Positions 1 through 4,856 of a stretch of DNA of 8,448 bases are shown here, one piece after another. Within the stretch, counting starts at the first letter, position 1, and each line of letters starts with the position of its first letter. Source of the stretch: Rhodospirillaceae bacterium (GTDB lineage: Bacteria; Pseudomonadota; Alphaproteobacteria; Rhodospirillales; Rhodospirillaceae); contig JAFGWD010000103.1 of the NCBI GenBank assembly GCA_016937315.1, forward strand, positions 1-8,448, read 5' to 3'. The notes beneath the pieces are model-generated. The model had not been told where the DNA came from. It made no database searches and worked only from the letters and a program-made list of their open reading frames with translations. Both the position numbers and the translations under genes were made by a program.

Positions 1-126
1 CAAACGCACTGTCGCATGATAGGCAATCGATTTCTCGATGAAGGGTGCCCCCACGGCCTCGGCGACTCCCACGGACTGTGCCGTATTCCCCGCACGGTCG
101 TCGATCAAAACCCAGATCTCTTGCAC
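1..126 (-). CDS. ELM1/DUF1022-family protein, N-terminal fragment (runs off the left edge)
   Basis: Only the first 42 codons are present. The translation begins VQEIWVLIDDRAGN and continues with TAQSVGVAEAVGAPF. This matches the N-terminal signature I know for the mitochondrial-fission ELM1-like family (DUF1022): a hydrophobic strand, then D-[DG]-R-A-G-N, then Q-x-x-G-x-A-E-A-x-G. Plant ELM1 recruits a dynamin-related protein to mitochondria; the role of bacterial members is unclear, and they are often described as glycosyltransferase-like. The start chosen is GTG at 126, preceded by a G-rich stretch (GGGGAAGGGG) about ten bases upstream. The same frame stays open for a further 17 codons upstream but has no ATG, GTG or TTG there. 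A TAAAAT hexamer at 185-180 could be its -10 box. The gene is divergent from pyrE. Family call is from a short fragment. Confidence 0.68.
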   Translation of the reverse strand, partial: MQEIWVLIDDRAGNTAQSVGVAEAVGAPFIEKSIAYHATVRL

Positions 127-203
127 CGGAGTCGCCCCTTCCCCTGCTTCAACGCGCGAGAACCATCTCGCCGCTATTCATTTTACTGCGTCAGCGATAG
201 CTC

Positions 204-232
204 TTTTCAGGCGTGAAAAAAAGCCGTATATC
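204..232 (+). promoter_or_regulatory. possible pyrE promoter
   Basis: TTTTCA (204-209) and TATATC (227-232) are separated by 17 bases, each matching four of six sigma70 consensus positions. Transcription would start near 239 and give a leader of about 120 bases. A small GC-rich inverted repeat follows at once (GCCCGC 234-239 with GCGGGC 249-254, or the alternative CGCCCG 237-242 with CGGGCG 250-255). It has no T-tract, so it is not a terminator. The box matches are weak and the call is tentative. Confidence 0.25.
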
Positions 233-359
233 GGCCCGCCCGTCATACGCGGGCGCGGAAGCAACACACGATCACCGCCAAACCCATTGTCAGCGGCACC
301 GCTTCGTCTTAAAACCCAATCTTCCGCATTCATCGCCCGACGAAAAAAAAGGAAGACAG

Positions 360-1061
360 ATGTCCACCGCGTCCCGCACCTCCGATCAACGACGGACAGG
401 CCAGACCGTTGCGCGTATCCTGATGGAAATCGGCGCCGTCAACTTCCGCCCCGAGGACCCTTACACGCTGACCTCCGGTTGGGTGAGCCCGGTTTACATT
501 GATTGCCGCAAGGTGATTTCCTTCCCGCGTGCCCGCAAGGAAATTACCGAGCAAGCCCGCCTGACCGTGGCACGCCGCATCGGTTTCGAATCTCTGGATG
601 CCATCGCAGGCGGTGAGACTGCTGGCATTCCCTATGCCGCATGGCTGGCCGACAGCATGGAATTGCCCATGCTCTACGTCCGAAAAAAGGCGAAGGGCTT
701 CGGGCGTAACGCCCAGATCGAAGGCGACCCCCGCTCCAACCAACGGGTTCTTCTGGTCGAAGATTTGGCTACCGACGGCGCCAGCAAGATCAACTTTGTC
801 AACGCTCTGCGTGATGCCGATCTGCAATGCGCCCATGCCCTGGTGGTCTTTTTCTACGGCGTGTTCCCCGGTGCCTTGAAGCTTTTGGAAGAAAGCGGCG
901 TCACCCTGCATTACCTCGCCACATGGTGGGACGTCTTGGAAGCCGCTGAAGACGGTGGCTATTTCTCGAAAGACGCCATCCAGGAAGTCCGTGCGTTCCT
1001 GCACGATCCCGTGGAATGGTCCGTCCGCCATGGTGGGCGTGGGGCCGAGGTTACGTCCTAA
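360..1061 (+). CDS. pyrE: orotate phosphoribosyltransferase
   Basis: Catalyses transfer of the phosphoribosyl group from PRPP to orotate, giving orotidine 5'-monophosphate in de novo pyrimidine synthesis; cytosolic and dimeric in the family. The 233-residue product has TSGWVSPVYIDCRK at 38-51 (substrate region), AGGETAGIP at 83-91, the flexible-loop segment YVRKKAKGFGRN at 106-117, and the PRPP-binding motif VLLVEDLATDGASK at 130-143. The length and the DLATDGASK variant fit the alphaproteobacterial form, which is longer at the C-terminus than the E. coli enzyme. I chose ATG 360 because GGAAG (351-355) sits just upstream and family similarity begins soon after. The frame is open back to 213, but that 49-residue extension has no homology-like character or good ribosome binding site. 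The gene stands alone and converges on the minus-strand cluster. Confidence 0.95.
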   Translation: MSTASRTSDQRRTGQTVARILMEIGAVNFRPEDPYTLTSGWVSPVYIDCRKVISFPRARKEITEQARLTVARRIGFESLDAIAGGETAGIPYAAWLADSMELPMLYVRKKAKGFGRNAQIEGDPRSNQRVLLVEDLATDGASKINFVNALRDADLQCAHALVVFFYGVFPGALKLLEESGVTLHYLATWWDVLEAAEDGGYFSKDAIQEVRAFLHDPVEWSVRHGGRGAEVTS

Positions 1062-1069
1062 GACAAAGT

Positions 1070-1106
1070 CCAAACAAACAAAGAGGCTCCCAGGAAACCG
1101 GGGGCC
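1070..1106 (-). terminator. intrinsic-like terminator of the minus-strand cluster
   Basis: GGCTCCC (1085-1091) pairs with GGGGGCC (1100-1106), with one G-T pair. After a bulged A, the inner GG/CC pair (1093-1094 with 1098-1099) closes an AAA loop. Read on the minus strand the hairpin is followed by CTCTTTGTTTGTTT, a T-rich tail, placing a terminator about 30 bases past the stop codon at 1137. On the plus strand it has no T-tract, so any effect on pyrE transcripts would rely on the hairpin alone. Confidence 0.6.
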
Positions 1107-1136
1107 GTTCGGGCGGGGGAGGTGCTGGGTCGGTGA

Positions 1137-1697
1137 TTAGCGGCGGAGGAAGCCAGCCAAGGGGGCACCGCCGCTGACCGCTGTGGCTTCCCGCGTGAAG
1201 TCGGGCAATGGTGGCGGCGTGGCCTCAGGAAGGGGCGGCGCAGCTTCCTCTGTCGTTGGTTCTGTCGCTGTGGTTTCTGCCGTGGGTTCTGTCATGCGGC
1301 TGCGCGGTCGGGTGCGTTTTTCCAAGACCTCAATGCGCTCGGTCAATTGCGTGATGGTCTCGGTCATTTCTTGGCGCTCCGTGGTCCATGCGGTTTCTCG
1401 TTGCAGGGTGGAGGCTTCGACTGCCGCTTGGATGTCTTTTTGTCGTTTTGCGAGGTCTTCCAGCATGACGGCGCGGGTGCGTTCAACCTCCGCCATTAGG
1501 TCGCCGCGTGCCCATTTGGTTTGTTTGATCATTTCGGCTTCGACGCGTTTGATGCCGCTGTCCAGGTCTTTACGCATCTCCACCTTCATCTCATAAGCGC
1601 TTTTCGCCAGAGACGACATGTAGGAAATCAGTGCGATTCCTAAGATGATCGATGTACCAATGACCAAGGCAATACCCAAGACGGCGGCGAAGCTCAT
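1137..1697 (-). CDS. single-pass membrane protein with long coiled coil, function unknown
   Basis: I do not recognise a named family. The 186-residue product has three parts: a hydrophobic segment at about 4-26 (Ala/Ile/Leu/Gly-rich, one membrane span), a long charged helical stretch at about 36-128 rich in Glu, Lys, Arg and Gln with heptad-like hydrophobic spacing and a clear ending (QLTERIEVLEKRTR), and a Pro/Thr/Glu-rich low-complexity tail at about 129-170. The N-terminal span with a soluble helical body suggests a membrane-anchored coiled coil on the cytoplasmic side. The start at 1697 is preferred because GGAG lies eight bases upstream and the membrane segment begins right after it. A longer frame from 1769 would overlap the preceding gene. 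It lies 29 bases downstream of the CoA-binding gene and is probably co-transcribed with it. Heptad spacing was judged by eye. Confidence 0.75.
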   Translation of the reverse strand: MSFAAVLGIALVIGTSIILGIALISYMSSLAKSAYEMKVEMRKDLDSGIKRVEAEMIKQTKWARGDLMAEVERTRAVMLEDLAKRQKDIQAAVEASTLQRETAWTTERQEMTETITQLTERIEVLEKRTRPRSRMTEPTAETTATEPTTEEAAPPLPEATPPPLPDFTREATAVSGGAPLAGFLRR

Positions 1698-1726
1698 GCG
1701 TGGTTCTCCGGTCAAAGGGGCTGTGG

Positions 1727-2161
1727 TTAGGGTTGCAATCCCAGGCGGATGATCTCGATTTTTGGACAACGGTCCATAATGACCGTCAGCCCCGCTGCCT
1801 CGCCGCGCTTGGCTGCTTCTGGGTTGGTGACACCGATCTGCATCCAGGCAACGCGTGCACCAATCTTCATCGCAGCATCGACCAGAGGACCCGCGTCGGA
1901 ACTGTTGCGAAAAATATCCACCATGTCTACGGGTTCATCGATTCCGGATACGGATGCGTGAACGGTTTCTCCCAACAGCGTTTGTCCAGCGAGCCCGGGG
2001 TTGACGGGGATCACGCGGTATCCCCGTCCTTGAAGGAATTCCATGACTTCGTAACTGGGGCGGTGGGGGTTGGCCGACGCGCCAACCAAGGCGATGGTGC
2101 GAACTGAGGTCAGAATGTCACGGAGGGTGGCGTCCGAGTGTGTGGAGGAAGAGGCAGGCAT
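1727..2161 (-). CDS. CoA-binding domain protein (YccU/COG1832 type)
   Basis: A 144-residue stand-alone Rossmann-fold protein of the CoA_binding_2 type. Visible signatures are the strand-glycine loop IALVGASANPHRPS at 23-36, VNPGLAGQTLLG at 53-64, VDIFR at 81-85, WMQIGV at 106-111, and the C-terminal AAGLTVIMDRCPKIE at 122-136, which contains the conserved MDRCPK. Relatives resemble the CoA-binding domain of succinyl-CoA synthetase alpha and bind CoA or an acyl-CoA; the physiological role is not established. The length is typical for the family. ATG 2161 has GGAG six bases upstream. It sits 95 bases downstream of the phosphohexomutase-like gene. A TTGAAC hexamer with a weak -10 (CATGAT) in that gap could give it a separate promoter. 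Confidence 0.9.
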   Translation of the reverse strand: MPASSSTHSDATLRDILTSVRTIALVGASANPHRPSYEVMEFLQGRGYRVIPVNPGLAGQTLLGETVHASVSGIDEPVDMVDIFRNSSDAGPLVDAAMKIGARVAWMQIGVTNPEAAKRGEAAGLTVIMDRCPKIEIIRLGLQP

Positions 2162-2256
2162 GATGGTCTCCGGATCGTGTTATGTGCTGTTATCATGCCT
2201 TGCCGTGAGGTTGGGTTCAAGGTTGCTGCCGTTGCGTGCAGCGTTGGCCTTTATGT

Positions 2257-3285
2257 CTATTCCTTGTTGTGAGGAATCGACGGGCTGCATGGCATCGTGC
2301 CATTCGGTTGCATGGGGTGAACGGAGCCCTTGCCCAAGGGCATGGGACGCGTGTCGGCTTCCATGCGAAGGGCTGAGGCGGAACGCCCGCTTTCGGTAAT
2401 CGCCTGCATGATTTTTAAGGCGTGCTTGATGATGTCGCTGCGGGCCTTACGTCGGGAGGCGAGAAGGCCATTGCCCGCGATGGGTTGGCGTCCGCGTCGG
2501 CTGGACAGGATATGCAGGCGATGCCCTTCGCGAATGGGTTCGCCCAAATTGTCAACCATGATCAAGCCCACTCCGTCGCCGGAAAATCCAATGCCAAGGT
2601 CGAATCCTCCATTGGTCACCGTATCCCCAAGGTCTCTGATTGCCATTTCGATGTTGCGTGCGGTAAGTGTTGGTTCGATGCCCTGGTTGATGACCACATG
2701 TCGCCCCGGCAGCATCGCTGCAAGGCTGGTCACGATGTCGGAGGTGGCCCCATTTCCTGCATCCCAGAGCACGGAGAAAGAGTCAGTGGCGGGCCGGGTG
2801 CCGTGCATTAACCAACGCAGGTAGCCAGGTTCGATGTCAATCTCGGTCAACCGTCCATTGCCGGCAATGGCATCGAACTGGGCGTTGCAACTGGCTTCAA
2901 AGGCGGCCTTCAATTCAAAACTGGCGACTGGGTGTTGATCAAGCGTGAGGCGAAAACCGATGGTGTTTTCATCGGTTTCGGCGGAGGTCACCATTAATGC
3001 ATGGGGGGTGTTGAGGGTGCGACAGGCATAAGCGAGCATGGGGTAGGGGGCGCAGCCGAGAAAAATCACGTCGCAGTCTGCGCCTTGCAGTCCGCCAATA
3101 ATTAAGTGGACATGGGTGCGGTTAAGGATGCGTCGATCCGAAGCGACGACTATTTTACGATGTGGGCCTTTGGCTATGGTGACGCCGATGGAGAGGCCAA
3201 AGCGATAGATGTCGCGGGATGAGAAAGTTTCGCCAAACGTTCCATGGATGTGGTGACTTTGGCTGATTGCGATTTTTCCACTCAT
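2257..3285 (-). CDS. truncated phosphohexomutase homologue (phosphomannomutase/phosphoglucomutase-like), probably non-catalytic
   Basis: The 342-residue product follows the alpha-D-phosphohexomutase pattern for about 255 residues: KIVVASDRR at 44-52 (cf. VGxDGR), a domain 1 core, VLWDAGNGA at 172-180 (the VWDAGNGA signature of domain 2), and FDLGIGFSGDG at 228-238. The active-site elements are changed. The TASHNP phosphoserine loop reads VTSAETD at 99-105, with alanine for the serine. The metal loop DGDGDR reads SGDGVG at 235-240, losing two of three aspartates and the arginine. The FPxHxPDP segment is shortened. After about 255 the sequence becomes Arg/Ser-rich and no domain 3 (GEMSGH) or domain 4 is seen; family length is about 450-470. 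No other minus-strand frame restores the missing parts in the stretch I translated (from about 2550 to the stop). Start ATG 3285 has GGGAGA close upstream. It may be a pseudoenzyme or a gene in decay. Confidence 0.72.
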   Translation of the reverse strand: MSGKIAISQSHHIHGTFGETFSSRDIYRFGLSIGVTIAKGPHRKIVVASDRRILNRTHVHLIIGGLQGADCDVIFLGCAPYPMLAYACRTLNTPHALMVTSAETDENTIGFRLTLDQHPVASFELKAAFEASCNAQFDAIAGNGRLTEIDIEPGYLRWLMHGTRPATDSFSVLWDAGNGATSDIVTSLAAMLPGRHVVINQGIEPTLTARNIEMAIRDLGDTVTNGGFDLGIGFSGDGVGLIMVDNLGEPIREGHRLHILSSRRGRQPIAGNGLLASRRKARSDIIKHALKIMQAITESGRSASALRMEADTRPMPLGKGSVHPMQPNGTMPCSPSIPHNKE

Positions 3286-3327
3286 TATTCTCTCCCGGTG
3301 CTGCCTTTTTTATGTCGGGATGAGCGA

Positions 3328-3344
3328 AGCATGCATTATGCCAA
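3328..3344 (-). promoter_or_regulatory. candidate sigma54 (-24/-12) promoter for the phosphohexomutase-like gene
   Basis: Read on the minus strand this is TTGGCATAATGCATGCT. The GG and GC dinucleotides are exactly ten bases apart, as in the sigma54 consensus TGGCAC-N5-TTGCW. TGGCA and TGC are matched; the last C of TGGCAC and the first T of TTGC are not. Transcription would start near 3317, about 30 bases before the ATG at 3285. No paired upstream enhancer site was identified, so this rests on the motif and spacing alone. Confidence 0.33.
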
Positions 3345-3400
3345 CTGTCGTTATGATTCTAAGTAATTGATTATAAATGAATATACTCACCATTTTTGGG

Positions 3401-3416
3401 GATTGGATTGGATTGG
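3401..3416. repeat. short tandem repeat (GATTG x3)
   Basis: Three perfect copies of the 5-mer GATTG plus one further G, within the AT-rich intergenic region. It could be a slippage product or a binding-site array; nothing else in the window shares it. Confidence 0.6.
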
Positions 3417-3570
3417 CATTGCGAAATGCAAAGCGCCGTTAAAGATGTTCGCAGATTGGCAATGTGTTTGGTGTTTCTGAAATGCACGTAATTCATTGAT
3501 TTATATTGATTATGTTAGAGGTATTAGAATACCGTGCTATAACATATTGAGATATATAGAAAAATCAAAG

Positions 3571-3598
3571 TTGACACAGAGGGTTTCTGTGGCATACT
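3571..3598 (+). promoter_or_regulatory. sigma70-type promoter of rplM-rpsI
   Basis: A perfect -35 TTGACA (3571-3576) is followed after 16 bases by CATACT (3593-3598), which matches four of six -10 positions. A start near 3605 would give a leader of about 67 bases before the rplM ATG. It is the strongest -35 match I found in the window and lies where a ribosomal protein operon promoter is expected. Confidence 0.6.
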
Positions 3599-3610
3599 CC
3601 GCAGCCTTGA

Positions 3611-3636
3611 CGGCCTGGAGCGTGGTGCTCCGACCG
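3611..3636 (+). promoter_or_regulatory. stem-loop in the rplM leader
   Basis: GGAGC (3617-3621) pairs perfectly with GCTCC (3627-3631) around the loop GTGGT. An adjacent T-G pair and an outer CGG/CCG stem (3611-3613 with 3634-3636) extend it across a small internal loop. It lies just after the predicted transcription start and about 35 bases before the rplM start. Leader structures bound by a ribosomal protein product are known for several such operons; a regulatory role here is inference. Confidence 0.4.
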
Positions 3637-3671
3637 ACGACAAATGGACTCAGAACCAGACGGATGGTGTG

Positions 3672-4136
3672 ATGAAGACCTATTCCGCCAAGCCTTCCGA
3701 AGTTGAGCGCAAGTGGCTCCTGATTGATGCCGAGGACATTGTCCTTGGCCGTCTGGCGGTCATTATCGCGAACCTTCTGCGGGGGAAGCACAAGCCGATG
3801 TATACGCCGCATATTGATTGCGGTGATCATGTCATCGTCGTGAACGCCGAAAAAGTAAAGCTGACGGGTCGTAAGCTGACCGATAAGCGGTTTTTCTGGC
3901 ACACTGGATATCCGGGCGGCATCAAGGATCGCACCATCGGTCAGATCCTTGAAGGCAAGAACCCGGAGCGCGTCATCGAAAAAGCGGTGCAGCGCATGGT
4001 GCCGAAGGGGCCTATGGGCCGCGCCCAGTTGAAGAAGCTGCGGGTGTATCCCGGTGCCGCGCATCCGCATGAAGCGCAGCAGCCGGTGATTTTCGACGTC
4101 GCGGCGTTGAACCCGAAGAACAAGAGGAGCGTGTAA
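3672..4136 (+). CDS. rplM: 50S ribosomal protein L13
   Basis: An early-assembly protein of the large ribosomal subunit that binds 23S rRNA. The 154-residue product is complete: N-terminal MKTYSAKP typical of alphaproteobacteria, VLGRLAVIIANLLRGKHKP at 24-42, HTGYPGGIKDRT at 77-88, PERVIEKAVQRMVPKGPMGR at 98-117, and LRVYPGAAHPHEAQQP at 123-138. ATG 3672 is chosen because the conserved MKTYS begins there; a GTG codon directly before it (3669) is an alternative. The ribosome binding site is weak (GGATGG, 3662-3667). It is the first gene of the rplM-rpsI operon, driven by the promoter at 3571, and its stop lies four bases before rpsI. Confidence 0.97.
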   Translation: MKTYSAKPSEVERKWLLIDAEDIVLGRLAVIIANLLRGKHKPMYTPHIDCGDHVIVVNAEKVKLTGRKLTDKRFFWHTGYPGGIKDRTIGQILEGKNPERVIEKAVQRMVPKGPMGRAQLKKLRVYPGAAHPHEAQQPVIFDVAALNPKNKRSV

Positions 4137-4140
4137 CTCC

Positions 4141-4611
4141 ATGGCCGATGATTTGAAGTCCCTCGAGGTGCTGCAAACCCCGGAAATCGAGGCTCCGGCC
4201 AAGGTTGAGCCGAAGCGCGACGCGCAGGGCCGTTCCTATGCCACGGGCAAGCGCAAAAATGCGATTGCCCGTGTCTGGGTTAAGGCTGGCAGCGGTAAAA
4301 TCACCGTCAATGGTCGGGATATCCTGGATTATTTCCAGCGTCCGGTGTTGCGTATGGTGATCAATCAGCCGTTCGTCGTCACCAATCGTGAGCGTCAGTT
4401 CGACGTGACCTGCACGGTCAAAGGTGGTGGCTTGTCCGGACAGGCTGGTGCGGTGCGTCACGGTATCAGTGTGGCCTTAAATCTCTTTGAGCCGGAGCTT
4501 CGCCCCGCCTTGAAGAAAAGCGGTTTCCTGACCCGCGATTCGCGTGTTGTTGAACGTAAGAAGTACGGTAAGGCTAAGGCTCGCCGCAGCTTCCAGTTCT
4601 CGAAGCGCTAA
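4141..4611 (+). CDS. rpsI: 30S ribosomal protein S9
   Basis: A small-subunit head protein whose C-terminal tail reaches the P-site tRNA. The 156-residue product has an acidic N-terminal extension (about 1-30) common in alphaproteobacteria, then the core: YATGKRKNAIARVW at 33-46, VKGGGLSGQAGAVRHGIS at 93-110, LTRDSRVVERKKYGKAKARR at 130-149, and the terminal SKR that contacts tRNA. An AGGAG (4125-4129) inside the 3' end of rplM is its ribosome binding site, 11 bases before the ATG. The four-base gap from the rplM stop suggests translational coupling, in keeping with the near-universal L13-S9 operon. Confidence 0.97.
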   Translation: MADDLKSLEVLQTPEIEAPAKVEPKRDAQGRSYATGKRKNAIARVWVKAGSGKITVNGRDILDYFQRPVLRMVINQPFVVTNRERQFDVTCTVKGGGLSGQAGAVRHGISVALNLFEPELRPALKKSGFLTRDSRVVERKKYGKAKARRSFQFSKR

Positions 4612-4637
4612 GACGTTTTCCGTTACGGATACGATGC

Positions 4638-4667
4638 AAAGGACCCGGTTCTCCCGGGTCCTTTTTT
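4638..4667 (+). terminator. strong intrinsic terminator after rpsI
   Basis: GGACCCGG (4641-4648) and CCGGGTCC (4654-4661) form a perfect eight-pair GC-rich stem around a five-base loop, preceded by AAA and followed by six T residues (4662-4667). It ends the rplM-rpsI transcript 26 bases past the rpsI stop, so the next gene needs its own promoter. Confidence 0.93.
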
Positions 4668-4856
4668 GTGTTGGGAGAAAACAAAGCGTGCCTTATGGTG
4701 TCCCCTCTTTGGGCTCGTTGAGACATTGAGTTTGCACCCTTTGCGGCTGGGGTGGTTGGGTGGCAAAAAGACGTATACGTTGCTGTCTGTCGAACGTTTG
4801 TGTGCACCAGGGGATGGTGCGTGTGCTGGTGTGTCCGCATGATTCTGGAAAATAGC

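Larger units (their letters stand above)
3286..3570. other. AT-rich divergent intergenic region
   Basis: No convincing gene on either strand. By count, 3361-3540 is about 34% G+C (62 of 180), far below the flanking genes. It contains a GATTG tandem repeat, a short hairpin with a GCGA tetraloop (GCATT 3416-3420, AATGC 3425-3429), a near-perfect palindrome GTATT-AG-AATAC (3521-3532), and CTATA (3537-3541) facing TATAG (3555-3559). A perfect TATAAT lies on the minus strand at 3375-3370 but has no good -35. The region separates two divergent transcription units and probably holds promoters for both. Confidence 0.6.

Noticed and set aside
213..359. N-terminal extension of the pyrE frame by 49 residues
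   Set aside because: No ribosome binding site at 213, composition unlike the enzyme, and the family N-terminus fits the ATG at 360, which has GGAAG upstream.
330..1073. Long minus-strand open frame opposite pyrE
   Set aside because: Lies wholly over a well-supported gene, shows no recognisable domain, and follows from codon bias in a GC-rich gene.
2225..2242. GCTGC/GCAGC inverted repeat between the phosphohexomutase-like and CoA-binding genes
   Set aside because: Only five pairs with an eight-base loop and no T-tract on the minus strand; not convincing as a terminator.
2257..3285. A simple frameshift or assembly error as the cause of the phosphohexomutase changes
   Set aside because: The altered catalytic and metal loops lie inside an otherwise in-frame alignment, and other minus-strand frames near the C-terminal break do not continue the enzyme. 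Sequencing error alone would not give these substitutions.
4752..4856. Upstream extension of the diguanylate cyclase (35 residues, Cys/Trp-rich)
   Set aside because: The receiver domain begins right after 4857, and the extension has no family character.
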